From Flavobacterium sp. (GTDB lineage Bacteria; Bacteroidota; Bacteroidia; Flavobacteriales; Flavobacteriaceae), in the NCBI GenBank assembly GCA_018883065.1, contig VEQT01000028.1, positions 1-34,261 on the forward strand: DNA of 34,261 bases. Reading direction: 5' to 3'. The translations under genes were made by a program, and so were the position numbers. Shown piece after piece: positions 16,917-26,015 of this stretch (the stretch's first letter is position 1; each line of letters starts with the position of its first letter). Below the pieces are notes generated by a model. It saw nothing but the letters and a program-made list of their open reading frames with translations, made no database searches and was not told the origin of the DNA.

Positions 16917-17384
16917 TTAGCTGTGTTTTAGTACTAAACGTTGAGCCAAAACTTCACAGGCCTGATCCAACATTTGGTATACTTGATCAAAGCCATTTGC
17001 TAAACCATAATACGGATCTGGCACATCTACATTTTCGCCCGGAAACAGTTCGTTCAAGATGAGTTGTACTTTTTGTTTGTGTTCGGGCGTTTGTGCTAAT
17101 TCAATGACATGATCGTGATTGGATTGATCCATCACAAATATGTAATCAAATTCGTCAAAAAAAGCAGAAGTAAATTGTTGACCACGTTGGTGACTGATGT
17201 CGACACCGTTTTTCTTGGCAACAGCAATAGAACGGTCATCGGGTTTTTTGCCAACATGCCAATGCGCAGTTCCGGCTGATTCAATTTTAAAAGCAGGACT
17301 AGGAAGTTTAGATCGTAAAATACCTTCTGCTAATGGTGATCGGCAAATATTGCCCAAACATACCATCACAATTTTTACGGGCAT
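16917..17384 (-). CDS. Low-molecular-weight tyrosine phosphatase
   Basis: A 155-residue cytoplasmic phosphatase of the low-molecular-weight family (arsenate reductase-like fold). The P-loop CLGNICRS is at residues 9-16, with the nucleophile C9 and phosphate-binding R15; the general acid is D123 in VPDPYYG. It starts 2 bases after the dnaA stop, so translation is probably coupled. The protein could dephosphorylate a tyrosine-phosphorylated partner; a role in replication control is only suggested by position. Confidence 0.93.
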   Translation of the reverse strand: MPVKIVMVCLGNICRSPLAEGILRSKLPSPAFKIESAGTAHWHVGKKPDDRSIAVAKKNGVDISHQRGQQFTSAFFDEFDYIFVMDQSNHDHVIELAQTPEHKQKVQLILNELFPGENVDVPDPYYGLANGFDQVYQMLDQACEVLAQRLVLKHS

Positions 17385-17386
17385 GT

Positions 17387-18814
17387 TTAGAGGGATAATT
17401 TTTTGTTGATGTCCTCCACAAATTTTTTGAATTGCTTGTCGGTAGAAACCAAGTTGTCAACGGTTTTGCAGGCGTGTAGAACTGTGGCATGGTCGCGGTC
17501 TCCAATTTGTGAGCCAATGTTGGCCAAGGAAGCTTTAGTAAATTTTTTAGCAAAAAACATCGCCAACTGTCGCGCCTGAACCACATGGCGCTTGCGTGTT
17601 TTGGACTGCAAGGTGTCAATATCTAATTGGAAGTAATCGGAAACAATTTTTTGGATGTAATCGATAGAAATTTCGCGTTTTACATTTTTCACAAATTTCT
17701 CAACTACGTGTTTGGCCAATTCAATGGTTACTTCTTTTTTGTTGAAGGAAGATTGCGCAATCAAGGAAATTATGGCGCCTTCTAATTCGCGAACATTCGA
17801 TTTAATGTTGCGGGCCACGTATTCGATGATCTCTTCTGGCATCTCAACACCGTCACGGTACAAGATGTTTTTCAAAATTGAAATACGCGTTTCGTAATCG
17901 GGCTGATGCAACTCGGCTGATAATCCCCATTTGAATCGCGACAACAAGCGTTGCTCGATGTCTTGCATGTCAACAGGTGCTTTGTCTGAAGTTAAAATAA
18001 CTTGCTTGCCGTTTTGGTGTAAGTAATTGAAAATGTGGAAAAACACATCTTGGGTTCCAGTTTTGCCCGATAGAAATTGCACGTCATCAATGATCAATAC
18101 ATCGATTAATTGATAAAAGTGAATAAAGTCGTTGCGGTTGTTTTTCTTAACCGAATCGATATATTGTTGGGTGAAAATTTCAGCAGAGATATACAATACT
18201 GTTTTTTCTGGGTATTTGTCTTTGATTTCTACTCCAATGGCGTGGGCCAAATGGGTTTTTCCTAAACCTACACCACCAAAAATTAAAAGTGGGTTAAAAG
18301 ATGTTCCACCCGGTTTATTGGCAACAGCCATTCCAGCTGAACGTGCCAATCGGTTGGAATCTCCTTCTAAGAAATTTTCAAAACTATAATTTGCGTTGAG
18401 TTGAGATTCGATTTTTAAATTGCGAATGCCCGGTATAATAAACGGATTTTTTAATTCGGGGTTGAGGTTTTTGAACGGGGCATCTACCTCTTGTGGCTTC
18501 ATTGAGCTACGGTGTGCGCTTGGCAATTGCTCAGTGAACGGTTGTTTGTTGCCGTAGGTGTTCTCCATGTTGATTTTATAAATCAATTGGGCATTGGCAC
18601 CAAGTTCTTTGGTTAAGGCAACTTTGAGTAATTTAACGTAGTGCTCTTCAAGCCATTCGTAGAAAAATTTACTTGGAACTTGAATGTATAGCGCGTTGTC
18701 AGTAAGCTTCACTGATTTTATCGGCTCAAACCACGTTTTGTAGGCTTGATCAGAAATGTTGTCCTTTATAAATAAAAGACAGTTTTCCCATACCGATTGT
18801 ACAGTTTTGCTCAT
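17387..18814 (-). CDS. dnaA: Chromosomal replication initiator DnaA
   Basis: The AAA+ protein that binds oriC and opens the DNA. The 475 residues show all four domains: domain I (1-85), a linker (86-140), the ATPase with Walker A GGVGLGKT at 180-187 and Walker B LIIDD at 240-244, and the DNA-binding domain with the DnaA signature GDRDHATVLHACKTV at 438-452. It heads a three-gene operon with the phosphatase (2-base gap) and the methyltransferase. Upstream is a 198-base, very AT-rich gap shared with a divergent thioesterase gene, where I found no clear DnaA box. Confidence 0.98.
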   Translation of the reverse strand: MSKTVQSVWENCLLFIKDNISDQAYKTWFEPIKSVKLTDNALYIQVPSKFFYEWLEEHYVKLLKVALTKELGANAQLIYKINMENTYGNKQPFTEQLPSAHRSSMKPQEVDAPFKNLNPELKNPFIIPGIRNLKIESQLNANYSFENFLEGDSNRLARSAGMAVANKPGGTSFNPLLIFGGVGLGKTHLAHAIGVEIKDKYPEKTVLYISAEIFTQQYIDSVKKNNRNDFIHFYQLIDVLIIDDVQFLSGKTGTQDVFFHIFNYLHQNGKQVILTSDKAPVDMQDIEQRLLSRFKWGLSAELHQPDYETRISILKNILYRDGVEMPEEIIEYVARNIKSNVRELEGAIISLIAQSSFNKKEVTIELAKHVVEKFVKNVKREISIDYIQKIVSDYFQLDIDTLQSKTRKRHVVQARQLAMFFAKKFTKASLANIGSQIGDRDHATVLHACKTVDNLVSTDKQFKKFVEDINKKLSL

Positions 18815-19012
18815 AAATTTGGTTAAATTTGTGTTTTTTAATCTAGGTTATTCTACAAGTAAAACGGATTGTTTGTTCTTGTTTTTTGGGGTAACAAATA
18901 TGTGAACAAAAATCGTTAAAAAAAAATATTTTTCAAGTTGATTTTTAAAAAATATTATTGTATTGCAAATTAAATTTCACCTTTTTTTAACTTCAAATTA
19001 ATCTTACAAAAT
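18815..19012. promoter_or_regulatory. AT-rich divergent control region at dnaA
   Basis: This gap holds the promoters of dnaA (minus) and the thioesterase (plus). It contains long A and T tracts (about 18918-18975). I could not find a consensus TTATCCACA box on either strand; TGTGAACAA at 18901-18909 is a weak resemblance. It may be part of oriC, but the sequence alone does not show it. Confidence 0.35.
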
Positions 19013-19411
19013 ATGTCTTCACATCAAATTGAAGTTCGGGTGCGTTACTCAGAAACCGATCAAATGGGCGTGGTTTATCACGGAAATTATATTCCCTATT
19101 TTGAAATTGGACGAGTGGAATGGCTCAGAAACAAAGGGGTTTCGTATAAAAGTTTGGAAGAGAGCGGGATTGCTTTGCCCATTGTTTCCATGACTATCAA
19201 TTACAAAAAACCAGCTCGATATGACGACTTACTCACCGTAAAAACTACATTCAAACAATACAGTTCGGTAAAGATTGAATTTGATTGCGAGATTTGGAGT
19301 GCCGAAAATGAATTGTTAACAACTGCTCAATTTATTTTGGTTTTTGTCGATATAAAACAGGGCAAAGCGATTGTTCCGCCGCCGCACATTTTGTCGATAA
19401 TTTCGAGTTAA
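19013..19411 (+). CDS. YbgC-type acyl-CoA thioesterase
   Basis: A 132-residue single hot-dog-fold thioesterase (4HBT family). The motif RYSETDQMGVVYHGNYIPYFEIGRVEWLR carries the catalytic D16 and the conserved H23-G-N. It is expected to hydrolyse acyl-CoA thioesters; in some bacteria YbgC acts with the Tol-Pal system, but no tol genes are here. It is divergent from dnaA and its stop codon lies one base from the stop of the convergent YigZ-family gene. Confidence 0.92.
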   Translation: MSSHQIEVRVRYSETDQMGVVYHGNYIPYFEIGRVEWLRNKGVSYKSLEESGIALPIVSMTINYKKPARYDDLLTVKTTFKQYSSVKIEFDCEIWSAENELLTTAQFILVFVDIKQGKAIVPPPHILSIISS

Positions 19412-19412
19412 T

Positions 19413-20024
19413 TCAACTCTTTTTTTTCAACACAATTTCATATAGATTTTCAAATGCCGAAAGCAAATTGGTCTCAGCGCTTTTTCGAGAGGATAGTTCT
19501 ATTTCGCATTGCATATCCATTTTTTGATTTAAAATGGTTAGTTTTTTTTCTTTGATTACACGCATTACTTTATTGAGTTGGGCATAATTAAATTGCACAA
19601 CATAAGTAACATTGATTGTTTTTTCGATTACGCTGGCTGATTCAAGTGTTTGTTGAGCAGCCATTTTATAAGCGCTAATCAATCCGCCTACGCCCAATTT
19701 TACGCCGCCAAAATACCGCACAATTACCAGCAGCACATTGGTAATCCCATATGATTGAATTTGTCCATAAATTGGTGTTCCTGCACTGCCACTGGGCTCG
19801 CCATCATCGTTGGCACGATAGGATATTTGCTCGGTTCCCAATTGGTACGCATAACAAAAATGCACTGCATTGGGGTGTTGTTTGCGTAAACCAACAAGTA
19901 TTGATTTTATTTCGTCTTCTGATGTAATTGGATATGCATACCCCAAAAACTTGCTGTTTTTTTCTTTTAACAAGGTTTCTTCAGTCGCCTCGGCTAGGGT
20001 TTTATAGGTGTCGTTGGGATGCAA
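19413..20024 (-). CDS. IMPACT/YigZ family protein
   Basis: A 203-residue protein of the YigZ/IMPACT family. The UPF0029 N-terminal domain has the landmark DDGEPSGSAGTPI followed by LLVIVRYFGGVKLGVGGLISAY (about residues 75-120); the C-terminal part resembles the DUF1949 EF-G-like domain. The biochemical role in bacteria is unsettled. It is the last gene of the ribD operon, 5 bases after the HAD gene, and its end nearly touches the convergent thioesterase. Confidence 0.9.
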   Translation of the reverse strand: MHPNDTYKTLAEATEETLLKEKNSKFLGYAYPITSEDEIKSILVGLRKQHPNAVHFCYAYQLGTEQISYRANDDGEPSGSAGTPIYGQIQSYGITNVLLVIVRYFGGVKLGVGGLISAYKMAAQQTLESASVIEKTINVTYVVQFNYAQLNKVMRVIKEKKLTILNQKMDMQCEIELSSRKSAETNLLSAFENLYEIVLKKKS

Positions 20025-20029
20025 AATAT

Positions 20030-20632
20030 TTATAGTATATTTTTTTCAAACAGTTGCACTACATCTTCTTGTCCTACTTGTAAATTCCAAACTGATAATC
20101 CTAATGCTGAAGCGGCATCGGTATTTTCTTTTTTGTCGTCTACAAATAAAGTGTATTTGGCTTGCAATTCGTGCCGTGCCATGACGGTTTGAAAGCATAT
20201 GGCGTCGGGTTTACGCATGCCTATCTCGAAGGAAAAATACACCTTTTCAAAACAGCTGTAAAAATCGCGGGAAAAACTCAAGCCCACTTGGTGTTCAAAA
20301 TAACTAATGTGCGTCGAGTCGGTGTTGGACAATAAAAATAAGCGGTAATTGGGTTTGAGCAGTTGCAAAAACTCCAATCGATACAGCGGAAAGTCACCAA
20401 TTATTTGGTTCCATGCATTTCGAATGGCCAATACATCTATGGCTGGATTTTGTTTCTGAAAGCCTGATAAAAAGTCCATTTCACTGATTGCACCAATTTC
20501 ATAGGCCTTATTTAGTGTATCTAATTCGGGTGTAAATGGGTTGATGCCCAATTGATCAAATGCTAATGCTGTAGCCTCTTTGCGTAAATTGACAAAGATG
20601 TCGCCAAAATCAAATACAATGTTCTTTATCAT
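20030..20632 (-). CDS. HAD-superfamily phosphatase (HAD-IA)
   Basis: A 200-residue haloacid dehalogenase-fold hydrolase. Motif I is VFDFGDIF with the nucleophile D8; the second position is Gly10, as in the YihX-like branch, where the usual acid/base Asp is absent. Motif II is LLSNTDS, motif III the lysine in RKPDA, and motif IV FVDDKKENTDAA. The start overlaps the 3' end of ribD by 23 bases, so the two are translated together. RibD product must be dephosphorylated by a HAD enzyme before lumazine synthesis, and this position makes the gene a good candidate; sugar phosphates are the alternative substrates. Confidence 0.88.
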   Translation of the reverse strand: MIKNIVFDFGDIFVNLRKEATALAFDQLGINPFTPELDTLNKAYEIGAISEMDFLSGFQKQNPAIDVLAIRNAWNQIIGDFPLYRLEFLQLLKPNYRLFLLSNTDSTHISYFEHQVGLSFSRDFYSCFEKVYFSFEIGMRKPDAICFQTVMARHELQAKYTLFVDDKKENTDAASALGLSVWNLQVGQEDVVQLFEKNIL

Positions 20633-21629
20633 AATAATATATGTTTAGGGTATCTGAGTCTATTTTTTCTTCTGTAAAAGGAACTGCCTGAAACTGAGGA
20701 GCGCTAATTCCATCTGTCAATTGAATTTCACCCGTAAACACCCGCGCTTCATCCCAACAATTTTCGTTGATAAAGGTTTGCAAGGTTTGACGGCCGCCTT
20801 CAATGATGACCGATTGTATGTTTTTGTGGTATAAATAATCGGTGATTTGTGTGGCTACATTGTGCGAAAAATCAATTTCGTTTTGACTTATTATTAGGGT
20901 TTCAGCTTCTGAATTAAAAAGGGCGCTTGTTTTTGGGATTCGTGCGTGCTGATCCAAGACTACACGAATGGGGTTTGTACCTGGCCAATCGCGGGCAGTC
21001 AATTGCGGATTGTCGTCCAATACCGTTTGTGTGCCAACTAAAATAGCGTGTTCTTCTGTTCGCCATTTGTGCACCAATTGGCGTGATAAAGCGTTGCTAA
21101 TCCATACGGGTTGACGGTTTTCTTTACTGAGTGGCGCGATAAATCCATCGGCCGATTGAGCCCATTTTAAAATAACGTAGGGCCGTTTTTTTTTATGAAA
21201 AGTAAAAAAGCGACGATTCAATTGTGCACATTTGTTGGCCAAAACACCAACAATCACTTCTTTTCCAGCCACTTGCAAACCCGCAATACCGGTGCCATTT
21301 ACTTTTGAGTGATGATCTATACTGCCAATTACCACCTTGGGAATTTGTTGGTCAATAAGTAAATCACAGCAAGGCGGGGTTTTGCCAAAATGACTGCAGG
21401 GCTCAAGGTTTACATAAAGGGTAGATTCAGCAAGCAATGCTGTATCTGTTACCGAGTTGATGGCATTTACTTCGGCATGCGGCTCGCCGGCTTTGTGGTG
21501 CCAGCCCTCACCAATGATGCGATCTTGGTGCACGATTACACTTCCCACCAAGGGGTTAGGATAGGTAGTTCCCAACCCTTTTTGAGCCAATTCTAGGCAA
21601 CGGGCCATGTATTTTTCGTGCAAGTTCAT
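20610..21629 (-). CDS. ribD: Riboflavin biosynthesis deaminase/reductase RibD
   Basis: A bifunctional enzyme of riboflavin synthesis: a zinc deaminase followed by an NADPH-dependent reductase. In the 339-residue protein the zinc ligands are H51 in EPHAEVNAI, C78 in LEPCSHFGKTPPCC and C87. The family N-terminus MARCLELAQKGLGTTYPNPLVGSVIV is present. The reductase domain begins near residue 150 (RPYVILKWAQSADGFIAP). I use the ATG at 21629 (MNLHEKYM), the normal family start; the frame is open to 21674 without family similarity. It is the first gene of ribD-HAD-yigZ. Confidence 0.94.
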   Translation of the reverse strand: MNLHEKYMARCLELAQKGLGTTYPNPLVGSVIVHQDRIIGEGWHHKAGEPHAEVNAINSVTDTALLAESTLYVNLEPCSHFGKTPPCCDLLIDQQIPKVVIGSIDHHSKVNGTGIAGLQVAGKEVIVGVLANKCAQLNRRFFTFHKKKRPYVILKWAQSADGFIAPLSKENRQPVWISNALSRQLVHKWRTEEHAILVGTQTVLDDNPQLTARDWPGTNPIRVVLDQHARIPKTSALFNSEAETLIISQNEIDFSHNVATQITDYLYHKNIQSVIIEGGRQTLQTFINENCWDEARVFTGEIQLTDGISAPQFQAVPFTEEKIDSDTLNIYYYDKEHCI

Positions 21630-21764
21630 CAGGTAAAAATAAGGATATTCTATCTTGTCTAGTGAAGTTGACAATAAAAAAAAGGATAAGTATTTCTTCC
21701 AATGGCCAGCGAATAAGGGTACAATTTATACTATTTTTGTTCCTTATTTTAAGCCATCTTCAGC

Positions 21765-22250
21765 ATGAATTCGTTTCATATTCGTCCTATTGAAATTCAA
21801 GATAATTCAGCAATTGCTGCGGTCATTCGATATGTATTGCTTGAGCATAACGTGCCCAAAGTTGGAACCGCCTTTGCAGATCCTCAATTGGATTATATGC
21901 AGCAAACCTATGCCATTGCACGTGCCTGTTATTTTGTGGTTGAACAAAACAGAACCGTAGTGGGCGGCGCAGGCATTCAACAATTGGAAAATGAGGCAGC
22001 GAATATCTGCGAATTGCAAAAAATGTACTTTTTGCCTGAAGCCAGGGGAAAAGGTATAGGGAGTAGCATTATGCAATTGTGTTTGGATTTTGCCAAAGCC
22101 AATGGCTTCGAATATTGCTACTTAGAAACCATGCCTTATATGCAGGACGCTCAAAAATTATACACCAAATTTGGTTTTGAATACATAGATGCGCCCATGG
22201 GCAATACTGGTCATACATCTTGTCCAGTTTGGATGCTAAAAAAGTTATAA
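21765..22250 (+). CDS. GNAT-family N-acetyltransferase
   Basis: A 161-residue acetyltransferase of the Acetyltransf_1 type. The acetyl-CoA-binding motif is YFLPEARGKGIGSSIMQLCLDFA (about residues 87-109), followed by LETMPYMQDAQKLYTKFGFEYI. TATTTTTG at 21732-21739 is a likely -7 element. The stop codon shares one base with the prmC start (TAATG), so the two genes are translationally coupled. The substrate is unknown; an N-acetyltransferase next to a release-factor methyltransferase does not by itself indicate a ribosomal target. Confidence 0.9.
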   Translation: MNSFHIRPIEIQDNSAIAAVIRYVLLEHNVPKVGTAFADPQLDYMQQTYAIARACYFVVEQNRTVVGGAGIQQLENEAANICELQKMYFLPEARGKGIGSSIMQLCLDFAKANGFEYCYLETMPYMQDAQKLYTKFGFEYIDAPMGNTGHTSCPVWMLKKL

Positions 22251-23209
22251 TGCAACTCAACAGTTATAAAACACAGTTCATTACCAGTTTACTTACAGTT
22301 GTGGACGAAGCCGAAGCGCAGTCGTTCTTTTATATGGTAACCGAACATGTGCACCAACTGCGACGCATTGACTTGGCTTTAAATCCTACTTTTCAAATCA
22401 CTGAAGTGCAATTGCAGCAGTGGGAATCTATTCGCCATCGTTTGCTCATGCACGAACCCATACAATATATATTGGGTAGTACTATTTTTTGTGATTTACC
22501 ATTTGAAGTTACTCCTGATGTACTCATCCCCCGACCAGAAACCGAAGAACTGGTGGCTTGGGTGATGGAGAGTTTCAGGTTTATTCCACAATCGCTCTAT
22601 CAATCGGCTCACGCCTCTAGTCAAGTTTCAAGTTTCAGGTTTCAGGTTTCAAGTTTCAAGGATTCCTTATACCAAACACACCACCTACCACCTACCACCT
22701 ACTTCCCTAAATTTCTAGATATCGGTACCGGAAGCGGTTGCATCGCAATTGCCTTGGCAAAAAATCTTCCAGAGGTGCAGGTCTCTGCTTTGGATGTTTC
22801 AGAAGAAGCATTAGAAATCGCTCGTTTGAATGCCAATCAAAATGGCGTATCGATCAATTTTATTAACCAAAATATACTCGAAACTTCAAAACTGGATCAG
22901 CAATTTGACGTAATTGTATCCAATCCGCCTTATGTGAGGGAACTTGAAAAACACGAAATATTGCCCAATGTATTGGAACACGAACCGCATTTGGCATTGT
23001 TTGTAGCCGATGAAGATCCGCTGTTGTTTTACCGAAAAATAGGGGAGTTGGCTTTTGAATCTTTAACACCAAATGGCCATTTATTTGTAGAAATTAATCA
23101 GTATTTGGGTGAAGCTACCCTTCAGTTGTTTCGTGAAATCGGATTTACTGAGGTAGAACTCCGAAAAGATTTGTACGGAAACGATCGCATGATTCGTGCC
23201 AGTCGCTAA
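22250..23209 (+). CDS. prmC: Release factor glutamine methyltransferase
   Basis: Methylates the glutamine of the GGQ motif in peptide chain release factors. The 319-residue protein has a helical N-terminal domain, the family stretch PIQYILGSTIFCDLPFEV (70-87), PRPETEELV (95-102), SAM motif I LDIGTGSG at 156-163 and the catalytic NPPY at 225-228. Between the last two regions about 40 extra residues (106-153) are encoded by seven-base tandem repeats and read SSFRFQVSSF; a standard PrmC has a short loop here. The insertion keeps the frame. The gene starts by overlapping the acetyltransferase stop and ends directly against the convergent permease gene. Confidence 0.93.
   Translation: MQLNSYKTQFITSLLTVVDEAEAQSFFYMVTEHVHQLRRIDLALNPTFQITEVQLQQWESIRHRLLMHEPIQYILGSTIFCDLPFEVTPDVLIPRPETEELVAWVMESFRFIPQSLYQSAHASSQVSSFRFQVSSFKDSLYQTHHLPPTTYFPKFLDIGTGSGCIAIALAKNLPEVQVSALDVSEEALEIARLNANQNGVSINFINQNILETSKLDQQFDVIVSNPPYVRELEKHEILPNVLEHEPHLALFVADEDPLLFYRKIGELAFESLTPNGHLFVEINQYLGEATLQLFREIGFTEVELRKDLYGNDRMIRASR
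22624..22701. repeat. Two heptamer tandem repeats inside prmC
   Basis: Five units of (A/G)GTTTCA run from 22624 to 22658, with a related AGTTTCAGGTTT copy at 22571-22582. Three units of CCACCTA run from 22681 to 22701. Both units are seven bases long, so gain or loss of one unit would shift the reading frame. Confidence 0.85.
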
Positions 23210-24451
23210 CTATTCGTAGCGCAGGGCTTCAATTGGATCAAGTTGTGCCGCTTTCATGGCCGGATAAGAACCCGAAATTACCGCTACTATAAAGGTGGTT
23301 ATTACTGCTGCCGTAATAGCCGACCAAGGAATTACAAAAGCAAAGCTGAGGAGTGAGGCAATGCCGTATCCAGCTAAGATTCCGATGATAATGCCCAATA
23401 ATCCGCCCAATTGTCCAATCACAATGGTTTCGATAAAAAATTGAGTAGCTATCGTGCTTTTCTTGGCACCCAAGGCTTTGCGAACCCCAATTTCTCGGGT
23501 GCGTTCGGTAACCGAAACCAACATGATATTCATCAGAGCAATTGACGATCCAAAAATGGTGATGATTCCAATTACCCAGGCCGAAATGCCCAAATATTGT
23601 GTAATACTTAAAATTTTATTGATCAGATCATCACTTCGCGAAACGCCAAAGTTGTTGTCCTGTATGGGATTGAGTTTGCGTATGCGACGCATCACACTGT
23701 TGGCATGATCAATAGCTGCTTCTAACACGTCCTTTTTAATGACCATTACACTTAAAGTATAATTGATGTTGGGCGCAGTAAACAAAGAACGTGCCACTTG
23801 AATTGGTAGTAATATGCGCAAATCTTGGTTGTTGCCAAAGGTGGATCCTTTTTCTTTGAGCACACCAATTACTTTAAATTTTGCGCCGCGGATCGAAATG
23901 CTTTTGCCTATTGGATTTACGTCTTTGAATAAATCTTTCAAGAAATCAGAACCCAGAATGCAGGTAGCCGAATTGTTTTTGATATCGAAGGAGGTGAAAT
24001 TATGTCCGGCAGTTGTTTCCAGTCCGGAGTTGACCATATAATTCTCATCTACTCCCAAAATGGTTATTTCGGGATCTGTTTTTTTGGAATCAAATTTCAC
24101 TTCGGCATTGGATGCGGCCGTAAACGAAAGTGAAGTTTGGGTGAGTGGAAACTGGTATTTGTCTTTAAATGCTACCGCCTCGGGGTAGGAAATTATGGGG
24201 TTGATGATTTCGCGTTCACCGCCACCTCTTCGTTGGGTTTCAAACGGATATTGATTGATGTTAAAGGTATTGGCGCCCATCGAGGCAAAATCACTCGAAA
24301 CTGTATTTTCAAGCGCGGCCACAACAGTGAGTATGCATACCAATGCTGTAATTCCTATGGCAATGATGAGTACCGTGAGAATGGTGCGTAGCAATTGCGT
24401 TTTGATGGATCCCAAAGCAATTCGAATGTTTTCGCGCAATAATTTAAACAT
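23210..24451 (-). CDS. FtsX/MacB-type ABC transporter permease
   Basis: A 413-residue membrane protein of the MacB-permease type. A first membrane helix (about 22-45) is followed by a large periplasmic MacB_PCD domain (about 50-260) and three C-terminal helices in the FtsX domain (about 285-405), with the family stretch VTERTREIGVRKALGAKKSTI between helices two and three. Such permeases work with an ATPase and act in lipoprotein release, peptide or drug export, or signalling. No ATPase or membrane-fusion gene is nearby, so the partner is encoded elsewhere. The stop codon directly abuts that of prmC. Confidence 0.92.
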   Translation of the reverse strand: MFKLLRENIRIALGSIKTQLLRTILTVLIIAIGITALVCILTVVAALENTVSSDFASMGANTFNINQYPFETQRRGGGEREIINPIISYPEAVAFKDKYQFPLTQTSLSFTAASNAEVKFDSKKTDPEITILGVDENYMVNSGLETTAGHNFTSFDIKNNSATCILGSDFLKDLFKDVNPIGKSISIRGAKFKVIGVLKEKGSTFGNNQDLRILLPIQVARSLFTAPNINYTLSVMVIKKDVLEAAIDHANSVMRRIRKLNPIQDNNFGVSRSDDLINKILSITQYLGISAWVIGIITIFGSSIALMNIMLVSVTERTREIGVRKALGAKKSTIATQFFIETIVIGQLGGLLGIIIGILAGYGIASLLSFAFVIPWSAITAAVITTFIVAVISGSYPAMKAAQLDPIEALRYE

Positions 24452-24569
24452 GGGTAAAATTTGGCACGAATTTACAATAAATGAAACAAGTTTGTGGGAT
24501 TGGGTGTGTATTTAGCATAAAAATAAGATATTTGCAGCACAGATTTCTTTCCCACTAAATTCCAGAAAT

Positions 24570-25943
24570 ATGGCAGCAAAACCAAGTGTTCCTAAGGGTA
24601 CCCGTGATTTCTCACCGCTAGAAGTGCTCAAGCGCCGACACATTATGGGAGTTATTCAGCGCAATTTTGAACAATTTGGTTTTCAACCCATCGAAACGCC
24701 TTCGTTTGAAAATTCGGATACACTCATGGGGAAATACGGTGAGGAAGGTGACCGCTTGATTTTTAAAATTCTTAACTCAGGTGATTTTCTAGATAAAATT
24801 TCTCCCAATGAATTGGCCAGCACCACCGCCAAACAACTGGGTACTAAAATTTCTGAAAAAGCCCTGCGCTATGATTTGACTGTTCCCTTTGCTCGCTATG
24901 TGGTGCAGCACCAAAATGAGTTGGAGTTTCCGTTCAAGCGCTATCAAATTCAACCCGTTTGGCGCGCCGATCGACCACAAAAAGGACGTTACCGCGAGTT
25001 TTACCAATGCGATGCCGATGTTGTAGGTTCGCAGTCGTTGTGGCAGGAAGTCGAATTTATCCAATTGTATGATGCGGTTTTTACCGAATTGGGATTGGCT
25101 GGCACCACGATTAAAATCAATAACCGAAAAATTTTGTCGGGCATTGCCGAGGTTATTGGTGCTGCCGATAAATTAATCGATTTTACAGTAGCCTTAGATA
25201 AATTAGACAAAATAGGCGAGGCCGGCGTACAAAAAGAAATGATAGAAAAAGGACTAACCCAAGCTGCTATAGATAAGGTATCTCCTTTGTTTCATTTTAC
25301 AGGAACGTGGTCTGAAAAATTAGATCAATTAAAAGTTTTGTTGGCCCATTCACCAGAAGGACTGCAAGGCGTTTCAGAGCTAGAAACCATTGGCTCAGCC
25401 ATAGAAACGTTGGGATTACAAACGGCTTGCTTGGAACTCGATGTGACCTTGGCCCGCGGATTGAATTATTATACAGGTGCAATTTTTGAAGTGGCTGCAC
25501 CCAAAGAAGTGGCCATGGGCTCTATTGGTGGTGGCGGTCGATATGACGATTTAACCGGAATTTTTGGCTTGAAAAACATGAGTGGAGTAGGGATATCGTT
25601 TGGCCTAGACCGCATTTATTTGGTGCTCGACGAATTGAATTTATTTCCCAAATCTTTGGCGGCAAGCTGTACCGCTTTGTTTGTAAATTACGGCCAAGCC
25701 GAAGCGCTTTATGCAATGCAGGCTATCAAAGAATTGCGTGCCAACGGCATAGCTGTAGAATTATATCCCGACGCTGTAAAAGTAGGTAAACAATTTGCCC
25801 ATGCCGATAAACGCGAAATTCCCTTTGTGGTCATTGTGGGTTCAAACGAAATGGAAAGTAATACCTATGCGCTCAAAAACTTGGCAGCTGGAACGCAAGA
25901 AATTCTTTCGTTAGCCCAATTGATTGCGGCATTATCGAAGTAA
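24570..25943 (+). CDS. hisS: Histidyl-tRNA synthetase
   Basis: Charges tRNA-His in the cytoplasm. The 457-residue class II synthetase starts with PKGTRDFSP, has motif 2 with [18 protein letters not shown] (131-148), the histidine-A loop [14 protein letters not shown] (294-307) and the GGGGRYDDL stretch of motif 3 region (320-328). The C-terminal anticodon-binding domain covers about 360-457. GATATTTG at 24527-24534 with a TTG 24 bases upstream may be the promoter. It is a single-gene unit with a strong downstream hairpin. Confidence 0.97.
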   Translation: MAAKPSVPKGTRDFSPLEVLKRRHIMGVIQRNFEQFGFQPIETPSFENSDTLMGKYGEEGDRLIFKILNSGDFLDKISPNELASTTAKQLGTKISEKALRYDLTVPFARYVVQHQNELEFPFKRYQIQPVWRADRPQKGRYREFYQCDADVVGSQSLWQEVEFIQLYDAVFTELGLAGTTIKINNRKILSGIAEVIGAADKLIDFTVALDKLDKIGEAGVQKEMIEKGLTQAAIDKVSPLFHFTGTWSEKLDQLKVLLAHSPEGLQGVSELETIGSAIETLGLQTACLELDVTLARGLNYYTGAIFEVAAPKEVAMGSIGGGGRYDDLTGIFGLKNMSGVGISFGLDRIYLVLDELNLFPKSLAASCTALFVNYGQAEALYAMQAIKELRANGIAVELYPDAVKVGKQFAHADKREIPFVVIVGSNEMESNTYALKNLAAGTQEILSLAQLIAALSK

Positions 25944-25961
25944 AACGAACTGATTTATTTT

Positions 25962-25993
25962 AAAAAAGCTTCCCGAAAAGGAAGCTTTTTTTT
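25962..25993. terminator. Bidirectional terminator between hisS and the T9SS gene
   Basis: AAAAAAGCTTCC and GGAAGCTTTTTT pair around CGAAAA with eight T on the plus strand and six on the minus strand. It lies 18 bases after hisS and 22 bases after the end of the convergent large gene. Confidence 0.85.
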
Positions 25994-26015
25994 GTTGATT
26001 TGGGGGTTGTTTTAC

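Noticed and set aside
18815..19012. A confident oriC call beside dnaA
   Set aside because: The gap is AT-rich, but I found no cluster of DnaA boxes on either strand, and composition skew could not be computed.
22624..22701. A CRISPR array
   Set aside because: The units are seven bases without spacers and lie inside a coding frame, so they are simple tandem repeats.
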